A DNA stretch of 64,000 bases. It comes from Ornithinimicrobium flavum (lineage in GTDB: Bacteria; Actinomycetota; Actinomycetes; Actinomycetales; Dermatophilaceae). The notes under the pieces were generated by a model. The model made no database searches and was not told the origin of the DNA. It worked only from the letters and a program-made list of their open reading frames with translations. The position numbers and the translations under genes are program-made. Below, in pieces: positions 22,376-31,154 of the stretch; position 1 is the stretch's first letter, and every line of letters starts with the position of its first letter. Where the stretch lies: assembly GCF_004526345.1 (NCBI RefSeq), contig NZ_CP038213.1, forward strand, positions 682,001 through 746,000, given 5' to 3'.

Positions 22376-23007
22376 GTCGACCGGACCGGACCACCCTGGA
22401 GGAGACCCCCACCGAGCACGACCTCGCCGTCCTCGCCCACCAGCTGGGCCGCCCGGCGCGCGGGGTCGACTCCATCGCGCACCGCTGCCCGTGCGGCTGC
22501 CCGACCGTCGTGCGCACCGAGCCCCGCCTTCCCGACGGCACCCCGTTCCCGACGACCTTCTACGTCACCTGCCCGCGCCTCACCGGTGCCATCTCGACCC
22601 TGGAGAGCCAGGGGCTGATGAAGGAGATGACGCAGCGGCTGAGCGACGACGAGGACCTGCGCTGGGACTACGCGCAGGCGCACAACGACTACCTGCGTCG
22701 CCGGGAGGAGCTCGCCCATGTGCCTGAGCTCGCCGGCGTGAGCGCGGGCGGCATGCCCAACCGCGTCAAGTGCCTGCACGTGCTCGCCGGCCACGCCCTG
22801 GCAGCCGGCCCCGGGGTGAACGCCCTGGGGGACGAGGCGCTCGAGGCGCTGCCCGACTGGTGGGAGGGCGGGTGCTGCGGGGCCGACCTGGTCGAGGAGG
22901 CCGCTGCACCGACGGTCGACGAGGCGCCGACGCCGACGGTCGACGAGGCGCCGACGGTCGACGAGGCGCCGACGCTGACGCCGACGCAGGACGGGACCTC
23001 GCCGTGA
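22372..23007 (+). CDS. DUF501 domain-containing protein
   Basis: 211 residues. The first 170 match the DUF501 family, always found between divIC and ppx in actinobacteria: HRCPCGCPTVVRTEPRL has a CxC-type Cys cluster, followed by FPTTFYVTCPRLTGAISTLE, MPNRVKCLHVLAGHALA and WWEGGCCGADL. The conserved cysteines and His suggest metal binding (inference); function is unknown. The C-terminal 40 residues are a PTVDEAP repeat (18-bp DNA repeats at nt 22909-22980), probably disordered. Overlaps both neighbours by 4 bp. Confidence 0.9.
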   Translation: MSRPDRTTLEETPTEHDLAVLAHQLGRPARGVDSIAHRCPCGCPTVVRTEPRLPDGTPFPTTFYVTCPRLTGAISTLESQGLMKEMTQRLSDDEDLRWDYAQAHNDYLRRREELAHVPELAGVSAGGMPNRVKCLHVLAGHALAAGPGVNALGDEALEALPDWWEGGCCGADLVEEAAAPTVDEAPTPTVDEAPTVDEAPTLTPTQDGTSP

Positions 23008-23984
23008 CCCGGGTCGGTGCCGTCGACTGCGGCACCAACTCGATCCGCCTGCTGGTCGCCGACGTGGAGCCCGGTCCGAACGGCCTGCCCGCGCTCACCG
23101 AGGTGACCCGGCAGATGCAGATCGTCCGGCTGGGGGAGGGGCTGGACGCCTCCGGTGCGATCTCGCAGGAGGCGATGTCGCGCACGCTGACGGCGGCGGG
23201 GGAGTATGCCGCGACCTGCCGGGAGCAGGGGTGCGCATCGGTGCGCTTCGTCGCGACCTCGGCCTCCCGCGACGCCTCGAACGCCTCGGACTTCGTGGCC
23301 GGGGTGCGCGAGGCCTTCGGGGACCTGGCGGTGGAGCCGGAGGTGGTCTCCGGGCTGGAGGAGGCCCGGCTGTCCTTCGTGGGGGCCACGGGCGACCTCG
23401 CCGCGGCCGGGGCCGAGGACCCCTACCTCGTGGTCGACATCGGCGGCGGGTCGACCGAGTTCGTCCTGGGTGACCTGGCCCGCGGGGTCCTCGCCGCTCG
23501 CTCGGTCGACGTCGGCTGCGTGCGGATGACCGAGCGGCACCTGCACGACGACCCGCCCACGGAGGACCAGGTGTGGTCGGCCCTGTCGGAGATCGTGCGT
23601 GCCGTCGAGGACGTCGCCTCCGACGTCGACCTGGGCTCGGTCGGCACCCTCGTCGGCCTCGCCGGCTCGGTGACGACCGTCACGGCCCACGCGCTCGGCC
23701 TGCCGGCCTACCGGTCGGACCAGATCCACGGCGCCGAGCTCGCGGTGCCGCTGGTCATCGACGCGTGCACCGACCTGCTGCTCTCCCCCCGCTCCCGCCG
23801 GCGCGAGCTGCCCTACATGCACGAGGGCCGGGTCGACGTCATCGGGGCCGGTGCCCTCATCTGGCGCACCGTGGTCCAGCGGGTCGCGCACGACTCCAAG
23901 CTGCGGACGGTGCGGGCCTCGGAGACCGACATCCTCGACGGCATCGCGCTCTCCCAGCTCGCCCCGTCCGGGCCGTCCCGGTGA
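23004..23984 (+). CDS. ppx: Ppx/GppA exopolyphosphatase family protein
   Basis: 326 residues, an ASKHA-fold phosphatase acting on polyphosphate and/or pppGpp. Motifs: [18 protein letters not shown] (phosphate 1), [30 protein letters not shown] (phosphate 2), [12 protein letters not shown] and [16 protein letters not shown]. Short single-module form typical of actinobacterial Ppx1/2, lacking the C-terminal HD domain. GTG start overlaps the DUF501 stop (GTGA), so it is coupled to the eno-divIC-DUF501 run. Confidence 0.93.
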   Translation: MTRVGAVDCGTNSIRLLVADVEPGPNGLPALTEVTRQMQIVRLGEGLDASGAISQEAMSRTLTAAGEYAATCREQGCASVRFVATSASRDASNASDFVAGVREAFGDLAVEPEVVSGLEEARLSFVGATGDLAAAGAEDPYLVVDIGGGSTEFVLGDLARGVLAARSVDVGCVRMTERHLHDDPPTEDQVWSALSEIVRAVEDVASDVDLGSVGTLVGLAGSVTTVTAHALGLPAYRSDQIHGAELAVPLVIDACTDLLLSPRSRRRELPYMHEGRVDVIGAGALIWRTVVQRVAHDSKLRTVRASETDILDGIALSQLAPSGPSR

Positions 23985-23994
23985 GACCGGACCG

Positions 23995-24819
23995 GTGCCC
24001 GTCGACCTCCCGCACCCGCTGACCGGGCAGCCCTTCCCCAGCCCCGTCCCGCCGGGCACGGGGTGGCCGCAGGACCCGGCGGCACCGCATACCCGCAGGG
24101 CGCGGAGCGCGGCAGGGGTGCGCCGCCTGGCGTCCGGTGCGCCGAACCTCGCGGCGGTCGACGCCCTGGTGTCGGTCTGCTCGGCGTGCCCCCGGCTGGT
24201 GGCCTGGCGCGAGCAGGTGGCGCGGGTCAAGCGGGCCGGCTTCGCCGACCAGCCCTACTGGGGGCGGCCGGCACCCGGCCTGGGCCCCGACGACGCCGGC
24301 GTGCTCGTGGTGGGGCTCGCCCCCGCCGCCCACGGCGCCAACCGGACGGGGCGGATGTTCACCGGCGACCGGTCCGGGGACTGGATCTACGCGGCGCTGC
24401 ACCGTGCCGGCTATGCGTCCCAGGCGTCGTCGGTCTCCGCCGGGGACGGGCTGACGCTGCAGGACCTGCGCATCACCGCGCCGGTCCACTGCGCACCGCC
24501 GGACAACGCGCCGACCGTGCAGGAACGGGCCACCTGCCGGCCCTGGCTGCAGCGGGAGCTCTCCCTGCTCGAGCCGACGCTCCGCTCGGTCCTGGCGCTG
24601 GGAGGGATCGGCTGGGACGCCTTCCTCGCGGCCGCCCGCGGCGTGGGCTGGCAGGTCCCCCGGCCCAAGCCTCGCTTCGGTCACGGCGCGACCGCGCTGC
24701 TGGTCACACCGACCGGCCGGGAGGTGCGCCTGGTCGGAAGCTACCACGTCAGTCAGCAGAACACCTTCACCGGGCGGCTCACCGAGGCCATGCTGGACGA
24801 GGTCGTCGCCCGGCTCTGA
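23995..24819 (+). CDS. uracil-DNA glycosylase, family 5 (UdgB type)
   Basis: Removes uracil and some other deaminated bases from DNA. 274 residues. Family-5 motifs: motif [21 protein letters not shown] and motif [19 protein letters not shown]. The Cys residues expected for the iron-sulfur cluster are in [12 protein letters not shown] and downstream (VHCAPP, ATCRPWL). GTG start 11 nt after ppx; upstream reading is out of frame. A base-excision enzyme is useful in a high-GC genome with heavy cytosine deamination. Confidence 0.92.
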   Translation: MPVDLPHPLTGQPFPSPVPPGTGWPQDPAAPHTRRARSAAGVRRLASGAPNLAAVDALVSVCSACPRLVAWREQVARVKRAGFADQPYWGRPAPGLGPDDAGVLVVGLAPAAHGANRTGRMFTGDRSGDWIYAALHRAGYASQASSVSAGDGLTLQDLRITAPVHCAPPDNAPTVQERATCRPWLQRELSLLEPTLRSVLALGGIGWDAFLAAARGVGWQVPRPKPRFGHGATALLVTPTGREVRLVGSYHVSQQNTFTGRLTEAMLDEVVARL

Positions 24820-24831
24820 GCGGCGGCTGGC

Positions 24832-24837
24832 TATCCT
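24832..24837 (+). promoter_or_regulatory. -10 box TATCCT of tRNA-Leu
   Basis: TATCCT lies 11 nt before the mature 5' end of the tRNA-Leu gene. Confidence 0.45.
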
Positions 24838-24848
24838 GACGGGCGCAC

Positions 24849-24922
24849 GCCCCCTTAGCCCAACCGGCAGAGGCAGCCCACTTAAAATGGGTTCAGTGCG
24901 GGTTCGAATCCCGCCGGGGGCA
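24849..24922 (+). tRNA. tRNA with anticodon UAA (leucine), short variable loop
   Basis: 74 nt. Acceptor GCCCCCT pairs with CGGGGGC; anticodon stem GCCCA/TGGGT with loop CTTAAAA gives anticodon TAA; the T-arm is GCGGG-TTCGAAT-CCCGC; discriminator A. The variable loop is only five nt (TCAGT), a class I body, whereas leucine tRNAs are class II with a long variable arm. The anticodon loop itself is typical of tRNA-Leu(UAA). The 3' CCA is not encoded. Identity as a leucine acceptor is therefore likely from the anticodon but not proven. Confidence 0.8.
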
Positions 24923-24933
24923 CCCGGGCCCGG

Positions 24934-27425
24934 TCACGGCGACGTCGTGCCGGCCCACAGCAGCGATCGGGCCACCAAGGCGTACTGGCCCTTGGGGTGG
25001 GCCCGGAAGAGCGGCTCGGAGCCGAGCAGGACGACCCGGGACCCGCCCGCCGACTCGCCACTGACCACGACCGCCTGGCCGGCTGCGGAGTCGGGCCCAC
25101 CCCGCCCGTCGGGGTCGGGGCGCCAGTGGCCGCTGACGACGGGCTCGGCGGAGAAGCGCTGGTCGGCCCGGACCTCGCGGCCCAGGTCGGTGAACCACAG
25201 CGGGGAGTAGACGAAGGTGTGCGGCGGGGCCGCGCCCGCGACCGGGCTGGCGGTGTCGTTGTCCACCCGCACCACCCCGTTGGCGTCGGACCGCCCCGTC
25301 ACCGGGGTGACGTCCAGCAGCCCGAGCGCCTCGTTGAGGTCGGCCCCGACCTGTCCCCGCCCGACGAGCCCGCCGCCGTCCCTCACAAAGCTCTTCAGCT
25401 CCACACGGGCCTGGTGGTCCAGCTCCCGCCAGGACAGGCCGGAGGAGACGTAGAGCGCGTCGAGGTCCTCGAGGTCCAGCCCGTCGTTGAGGGCCTGGGT
25501 GCTCACCGGCTCGACCGTGAGCCCCATCTCGGCGAAGGCCCAGCGCTCCTCCGCGGACGCGGCGACCCCCACCCGCCCGGCGGTGGGTGACAACGGTGCC
25601 CCGGAGGCCCCCTCGGGGGCACCGGCGAGCTCCACGCCGTGGACCCGGGCGACCTCGCCGGCGGCCCACGACGCCCAGGAGGGACCAGGACGGTGCCGTC
25701 GTCGAGCAGCTCCACCGTCACCCCGTGCTCGAGCAGCGTGCTCGTGGCCGCCACGTCGGCGGGGTCGGCCAGCGGCAGCACCCACCCGGTGGAGCTCGGG
25801 TCCAGCGAGCCGCTGGCGGCTGCCCGCTCGACCGGCGTCCCGACGATCCGCAGGGGCGAGCTCTCGGGCACCGTCACCACGTCGGCGCCCCACAGCAGCC
25901 CGTGGCTCCAGCCGGAGATGTCGTACATCGCGTCCACCCGCCCCGAGATGTCGCTGCCCCGACCCAGCAGGGTGTGGGCGACCGCGCGCTTGGCCTGGTG
26001 CAGGTCGACGACGTAGGACCCGGCGGGGTAGGAGCGGCCCGAGATCGTGCTCCCCCGCGACAGGCGGGTCACCTCCACGTCGTGGGCCAGGAGCAGGTCG
26101 ACGAGCCGCGCGGCCGCGGGGGCCGAGCGCTGCCCGTCCCCCGTGGGTATGACGTAGGCCCGGGGGTACTGCGTCAGGAAGACGTCCTCGGGCCCCACCA
26201 CGCCGAACAGGCCGTCCTCCACCGGCACCTGCCGGGCGCCGGTCACCCCCCGGCGGAAGATCTCGACCTGGTCGGCGAGCAGCTCCTCCCGGTGCTGCCC
26301 GGCATACCCGAGCGTCGCCGTGATGGCGGCGTGCGCGATCTCGGTGTTGATCGCGGCCCGGCGCTGGAGCTCGGCCGTGCCCAGCTCGTAGGCGCTGTTG
26401 TTGACGCGCAGCGGGAGCTCGACGGTGGAGGCGACGGCGCCGTGGAGCTGGGAGTACTGCGGGACGAAGATCGGCGGCCAGCCGTCCCAGCCCTCGGCCC
26501 AGTCCCGCAGCGGGATCTGCGGTGGCCGCACCCCGTCGTCCTCGTCGTGGCCGAGGCCGAGGACCGCCTCCTCGACCGCGAGGGCGAGCGGATAGGCGTG
26601 AGGGAGCAGCAGGTCGGTCTCGTAGGCCTCCCCGTGCGGAGGGGTCGTCGGCTCCACCAGCGTGCCGTTGACGTAGCCGTGCAGGTCGACGACCAGGGCC
26701 GGCTGGGTCTCCACGATGACGTCCCGCAGCGCGACCGTCTCGGGCTGCGACCCGGTCACCAGGTCACGGTTGAGGTCGAAGCCGGCCGGGTTGCGGCGGG
26801 TGCCGGCCACCCTGCCGTCGGGGTTGGCGGAGACGAGCAGGTGGATGCGGTGCCGCTCCAGCAGCCGGGCCACCTGCGGGTCGCGGGAGGCGGCATACTC
26901 CTCCACCAGCCGCAGGACCGCGTCGGTCCCCTCCCACTCGTTGCCGTGGATGTTGGCGTTGACCAGCACGGGGAGCTTGTAGGAGCGGGCGAGGCCCCGG
27001 TCCCGCGCGGCCTGGGCCGGCTGCTCGGTGAGGCGGTCGCGCATGCGTTGCTGCTGCCGCGCCTCGGCCGGGCTCTCCGGCGCGGTGAGGGTGACGAGCA
27101 TCAGGTCCCTGCCCTCGGTGCTGCGGCCCACCACCTGCACCGACACCCGGTCCGAGGACTCCTGCGCGTCGTTGAGCCGCCGGACGACGTCGTGCCAGGG
27201 GGACAGCCCCAGCCGCAGCGCGGCGTCGGCCGGGTCCGCCGGGGGCTCGACGAGGGGGGTGCGGCGCGGGAACCCCTCGTCCAGCACGGGATGGGCGGGC
27301 AGGACCGCCGCCGTCGGCGGGACGGCGGTGGGGGAGGCGGCGATCGGTGGCGCGGTCGTCAGCGCCAGCCCCGCAGCGGTCGCCAGCGAGGTGGCCAGGG
27401 CCACCGGGCGCCGTGCGCGCGTCAT
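24934..27425 (-). CDS. secreted M14 family zinc carboxypeptidase, one frameshift
   Basis: About 830 residues. Signal peptide MTRARRPVALATSLATAAG then an Ala/Pro-rich segment. The M14 domain covers about residues 70-420: zinc ligands in NIHGNEWEGTD (H160, E163), substrate-binding NPDGRVAGTRRNP and GFDLNRD, third zinc ligand in VVDLHGYVNG, and STVELPLR supplies the catalytic-type Glu. A large C-terminal region follows; its last part (VGVAASAEERWAFAEMGL onward) resembles a ThuA/glutamine-amidotransferase-like fold (inference). One C appears lost in a C run near 25680; the frame shifts there and continues to 24934. Probably a sequencing error. It ends 11 bp from tRNA-Leu. Confidence 0.87.
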
Positions 27426-27520
27426 ACCTCGTCCTTCCGGGGGGTGTGCGAGTGGACACTCTACCTGCCGGAGGGCGGGGAGGACGAAGAATGAGGGGAT
27501 GTGGACGACGGCGGAATCCT

Positions 27521-27544
27521 CAGGTGCACCTGTACGTTTATCCT
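27521..27544 (+). promoter_or_regulatory. promoter with perfect 12-bp palindrome ahead of the Bax-inhibitor gene
   Basis: CAGGTGCACCTG (27521-27532) is a perfect palindrome just upstream of the -10 box TATCCT (27539-27544), i.e. in the spacer region where a repressor would block polymerase. Confidence 0.45.
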
Positions 27545-27554
27545 GGTGAACTGA

Positions 27555-27579
27555 CACGCGGGAGGACTTTTCCCGCGTG
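27555..27579 (+). promoter_or_regulatory. 5' leader hairpin of the Bax-inhibitor mRNA
   Basis: CACGCGGGA (27555-27563) pairs perfectly with TCCCGCGTG (27571-27579) around a 7-nt loop. From the upstream -10 box the transcript should begin within a few nt of this hairpin, which ends 21 nt before the ATG. Confidence 0.5.
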
Positions 27580-27600
27580 CCGCACGACAACGGAGGTCCC

Positions 27601-28479
27601 ATGGCCGTCAACCCGGTCTTCAACCGTATCGACAAGGAGGCTGCCCAGGGCGGCTACGCCGGCTTCGGCTCGCAGCCCTCCTCCTACCCCCCGCCGCAGG
27701 GTCGACCCACGCTCCCCGCGCAGACCGGCTACCCGGGGCCCAGCGAGACCCTCACGGCCGAGCAGCTGCAGGACATGTACGCCCAGGCCCCGGCCGGCCC
27801 GGCCCAGACCGGCCGACTGACCCTGGACGACGTGGTGATGAAGTCCCTGATGCTCTTCGTCATCGTCATCGCCGTGACGGGGGCGACCTGGTTCCTCGTC
27901 GGTGACCAGCCCGGCCTGACCATGCCGCTGTGGCTGCTCGGCATGTTCGGCTCGCTGGCCCTGTCCTTCGTCATCGGCTTCAGCAAGAAGGTCAACGTCC
28001 CGCTGATCATGGTGCACGCCGTGCTCCAGGGCCTGTTCCTGGGGGCCATCAGCCCGACCTTCGACGCGATGTACCCCGGGGTCGTGACGACCGCGGTCGT
28101 GGCCACCATGGCCACCTTCGCCGGGATGTTCATCGCCTGGAAGTCCGGCTTCATCAAGGTCACGAGCAAGTCACGCCGCATCTTCGGGATGATGGCGATG
28201 GGCTACCTCGTCTTCCTGCTCGTCAACGTCGGCGCCAGCTTCCTGGGCTTCGGCGACGGCTGGGGCGTCTACGGCGGCCCGCTCGGCATCCTCATCTCCC
28301 TGTTCGGTGTCGGCATGGCCTCCTACTCCCTCGCGGTGGACTTCGACTCCATCGACCGCGCCGTGCGCGGCGGGGCTCCCGAGAAGTACTCGTGGCTGCT
28401 CGGCCACGGCCTGATCGCCAGCCTGGTCTGGCTCTACATCGAGTTCCTGCGGCTCTTCTCGATCCTGCAGCGCGACTGA
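27601..28479 (+). CDS. Bax inhibitor-1 / YccA family membrane protein
   Basis: 292 residues. A cytoplasmic Pro/Gln-rich N-terminus (about 75 residues) is followed by seven hydrophobic segments, e.g. SLMLFVIVIAVTGATWFLV, LLGMFGSLALSFVIGF, LIMVHAVLQGLFLGAIS, VVATMATFAGMFIAW, MAMGYLVFLLVNVGASFL and SLFGVGMASYSLAVDFD; the acidic VDFDSIDRAV near the C-terminus is the family's Asp-containing pH/Ca2+-sensor region. Homologs are ion-leak or stress proteins. ATG 27601 is preceded by SD GGAGG. The stop overlaps the next small gene (ATGA). Confidence 0.93.
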   Translation: MAVNPVFNRIDKEAAQGGYAGFGSQPSSYPPPQGRPTLPAQTGYPGPSETLTAEQLQDMYAQAPAGPAQTGRLTLDDVVMKSLMLFVIVIAVTGATWFLVGDQPGLTMPLWLLGMFGSLALSFVIGFSKKVNVPLIMVHAVLQGLFLGAISPTFDAMYPGVVTTAVVATMATFAGMFIAWKSGFIKVTSKSRRIFGMMAMGYLVFLLVNVGASFLGFGDGWGVYGGPLGILISLFGVGMASYSLAVDFDSIDRAVRGGAPEKYSWLLGHGLIASLVWLYIEFLRLFSILQRD

Positions 28480-28790
28480 TGACCGTTCCCGGCGGCAGGG
28501 GCAGCGCCCCTGACGCCGCCGGGACCGAGCTGGAGCGCGTGGTCCGGAGGTGGCAGCAGCTGCCCCTGGACCACGCGCTTCGCGCTGTCCCGGCGGTGCG
28601 TCAGGTCGTGCAGGCCCTCGCCGACGACACCGCGCGCGCCGGAGGGCTGCCGCTCACGGAGGTCCCCGACCTCGGCCCGGCCGTGCTGCCGGACCAGCTG
28701 CGCGTCATGGTGCACGACTGGCGGGCAGCCGGTATGCCGGAGGCGGACCTGGCGGCACGGCTCACCGCGCTGCGCCGCAGCCTGCCCTGA
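28479..28790 (+). CDS. hypothetical small protein
   Basis: 103 residues, no recognised domain, no membrane segment. Contains ELERVVRRWQQLPLDHALRA and MVHDWRAAGMPEADLAARL, giving an all-helical prediction. The start ATG overlaps the stop of the Bax-inhibitor gene, so it is translationally coupled and likely a partner or accessory protein (inference). Confidence 0.7.
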   Translation: MTVPGGRGSAPDAAGTELERVVRRWQQLPLDHALRAVPAVRQVVQALADDTARAGGLPLTEVPDLGPAVLPDQLRVMVHDWRAAGMPEADLAARLTALRRSLP

Positions 28791-28799
28791 GCAGGCCCC

Positions 28800-29768
28800 T
28801 CAGTGGGCGGCGGCGTGCTCCGCGCCGTCCTTGCCCCTCCTCGGCACCAGCGAGACCACGCCGACGATCAGCAGCCCGGTGACCAGGCCCAGGATCGCCG
28901 AGAAGAAGGTGTTGGTGAGCCAGGTGACGAAGCCGGCCGCCGCGGAGATCCACCCGGCCACGGCCACCTCGGCGTCGTGCACGAGGTCGTAGGGCAGGGA
29001 GAAGCCGAGGTCGTCCATGCCGACCAGCAGGATGTGCCCGCCGACCCAGAGCATGGCGACGACGCCGACGATGGACAGCACCTTGAGCACGACCGGCATC
29101 GCCTTCACCAGTCCCCGGCCGAAGGCCTGGGCGCCCTCGGACTCGCGCTGGGCCAGGCCCAGCCCGATGTCGTCCATCTTCACGATGAGGGCGACCACGC
29201 CGTAGATGAGCAGCGTGATCGCGATCGCGACGACGACCAGGATGACGGCCCGGTTGAGGAACGGCTCGTCCGCGACCTCGTTGAGCGAGATGACCATGAT
29301 CTCGGCGGAGAGGATGAAGTCGGTGCGGATCGCACCGCTGACCATCTTCTTCTCCTCCTCGGGGCCTCGCTCGACGACCGGCGCGTCCTTGGCCGCGTCG
29401 TGGTGGCCGCCGACGCCCAGCCACTCCAGCACCTTGTGGGCGCCCTCGTAGGACAGGTAGGCGCCGCCGAGCATGAGGATGGGGGTGAGCAGCCAGGGGG
29501 CGAACTGGCTGAGCAGCAGCGCGGCGGGGACGATGAAGAGCAGCTTGTTGCGCAGGGAGCCCAGACCGATCTTCCTGATGATCGGCAGCTCGCGGCTGGG
29601 GTCGAAGCCGGTGACGTAGCGGGGGGTGACGGCGGCGTCGTCGACGATGACACCGGCGGCCTTGGCCCCGGCGCGGCCCGCGGCCGCGCTGATGTCGTCG
29701 ACCGACGCGGCCGCCACGCGGGCGATCGCCGCGATGTCGTCGAGCAGGGCAGCCAGACCAGCAGCCAT
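28800..29768 (-). CDS. DUF808 family membrane protein (YedI-like)
   Basis: 322 residues. N-terminal part begins MAAGLAALLDDIAAIARVAA, the family start, followed by GRAGAKAAGVIVDDAAVTPR. Hydrophobic segments: LLFIVPAALLLSQFAPWLL, MLGGAYLSYEG, AVILVVVAIAITLLIYGVVA, VLKVLSIVGVVAMLWVGGH and SAILGLVTGLLIVGVVSLV. Function unknown; homologs are inner-membrane proteins. The stop lies 9 bp from the convergent small gene. Start chosen at the ATG of MAAGLAALL; upstream in-frame sequence overlaps the intergenic region. Confidence 0.9.
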   Translation of the reverse strand: MAAGLAALLDDIAAIARVAAASVDDISAAAGRAGAKAAGVIVDDAAVTPRYVTGFDPSRELPIIRKIGLGSLRNKLLFIVPAALLLSQFAPWLLTPILMLGGAYLSYEGAHKVLEWLGVGGHHDAAKDAPVVERGPEEEKKMVSGAIRTDFILSAEIMVISLNEVADEPFLNRAVILVVVAIAITLLIYGVVALIVKMDDIGLGLAQRESEGAQAFGRGLVKAMPVVLKVLSIVGVVAMLWVGGHILLVGMDDLGFSLPYDLVHDAEVAVAGWISAAAGFVTWLTNTFFSAILGLVTGLLIVGVVSLVPRRGKDGAEHAAAH

Positions 29769-29870
29769 GGGGACCTCACAGGTGTCGAGGGAGGGAGGGA
29801 ACGGCGAACCTGGCCAAGGGTACTTCCGGTCCGCGGTGCGCGCCGCGCGCACCGCGGACCCGAGGCCGTC

Positions 29871-31094
29871 TCAGCTGAGCCGCTCGATGACCATCGCCAT
29901 GCCCTGGCCACCACCGACGCACATGGTCTCCAGGCCGAACTGCCCGTCCCGCGTCCTGAGCGCGTTGATCAGCGTCGTGGAGATCCGGGCCCCGGTCGAG
30001 CCGAAGGGGTGACCCAGCGCGATCGCCCCGCCGTGCACGTTGAGCTTGTCGTAGTCCATCCCGAGGGCGTCGGCCGAGCCCAGGACCTGGACGGCGAAAG
30101 CCTCGTTGATCTCGTAGAGGTCCATGTCCTCCATCGCCAGGCCGGCGTTGGTCAGGGCCCGCCTCGAGGCCTCGATCGGGCCCAGCCCCATGATCTCCGG
30201 CGACAGGGCGGACACGCCGGTCGAGACGATCCGGGCCAGCGGGGTCAGCCCCAGGTCCTTGGCCCGGGTGTCGCTCATGACGACCAGCGCGGCCGCCCCG
30301 TCGTTCAGCGGGCAGCAGTTGCCGGCCGTCACGGTGCCGTCCTCGCGGAAGACCGGCTGGAGCTGGCTGACCTTCTCCAGGGTCACCCCGGCGCGCGGGC
30401 CGTCGTCGGTCGAGACGACGGTGCCGTCGGCCAGGGTGACGGGGGCGATCTCCCGCTCGAAGACACCGGCGGCGATGGCGGCCTCGGCGCGGTTCTGGCT
30501 GGTGACGCCCCACTCGTCCTGCCGCTGCCGGGAGATGCCGTAGGCGGTGGCGACGTTCTCCGCCGTCTGGCCCATGGCGACGTAGACGTCGGGCAGCCCG
30601 CCCTGCTCCCGGGGGTCGGTCCAGGTCCGGTTGGTGGCGGCCGTCTCGGCGGTCCGCGCCAGGGCGTCGGCGAAGCGCGGGTTCTGCCACTCCGAGCGGC
30701 TCTGGCCCGCACCGGCGAAGTCGGCGTAGCGGGAGACGCACTCGACGCCCGCGCTGACGAAGACGTCACCCTCACCGGCCTTGATGGCGTGGAAGGCCTG
30801 CCGGGTGGTCTGGACCGAGCTCGCGCAGAACCGGTTGATCGTGGCCCCGGGGACCTCGTCCAGGCCGAGGAGCACGCTGACGACGCGGGCCATGTTGAAG
30901 CCGTGCTCGCCCCAGGGCTCGGCGCAGCCGAGGTAGAGGTCGTCGATCGTGGTGGGGTCCAGCACGGGCACCTGGTCGAGGGCCGCGCGCACGACCCCGG
31001 CCGCGAGGTCGTCGGGTCGGACGGTGGTCAACGAGCCCTTGAAGGCCCGTCCGATGGGGGTGCGGGCGGCGGCGACGATGACGGCCTCGGCCAT
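29871..31094 (-). CDS. thiolase family acetyl-CoA acyltransferase
   Basis: 407 residues, full thiolase length. Catalytic nucleophile C90 in NRFCASSVQTTRQAF, the His-containing HGGAIALGHPFGSTGAR near residue 350, and the second Cys in MCVGGGQGMAM near 385. Degradative (FadA-like) type by its long N-terminal domain (AARTPIGRAFKG). Strong SD AAGGAGG before the ATG. It follows the ole operon on the same strand by 57 bp but has its own -10 box over the oleD stop. It could recycle or supply acyl-CoA for OleA; this link is inference. Confidence 0.93.
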   Translation of the reverse strand: MAEAVIVAAARTPIGRAFKGSLTTVRPDDLAAGVVRAALDQVPVLDPTTIDDLYLGCAEPWGEHGFNMARVVSVLLGLDEVPGATINRFCASSVQTTRQAFHAIKAGEGDVFVSAGVECVSRYADFAGAGQSRSEWQNPRFADALARTAETAATNRTWTDPREQGGLPDVYVAMGQTAENVATAYGISRQRQDEWGVTSQNRAEAAIAAGVFEREIAPVTLADGTVVSTDDGPRAGVTLEKVSQLQPVFREDGTVTAGNCCPLNDGAAALVVMSDTRAKDLGLTPLARIVSTGVSALSPEIMGLGPIEASRRALTNAGLAMEDMDLYEINEAFAVQVLGSADALGMDYDKLNVHGGAIALGHPFGSTGARISTTLINALRTRDGQFGLETMCVGGGQGMAMVIERLS

Positions 31095-31148
31095 GAGGTC
31101 CTCCTTGACGTGGGCTGGGCTCTGCGGGGTGCAGCGGCTACGGGGTCG

Positions 31149-31154
31149 AGTCTA
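31149..31154 (-). promoter_or_regulatory. -10 box TAGACT of the thiolase gene, built on the oleD stop
   Basis: On the minus strand the TAG stop of oleD (31154-31152) is the first half of TAGACT. It predicts a leader of about 48 nt to the thiolase ATG. Confidence 0.45.
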
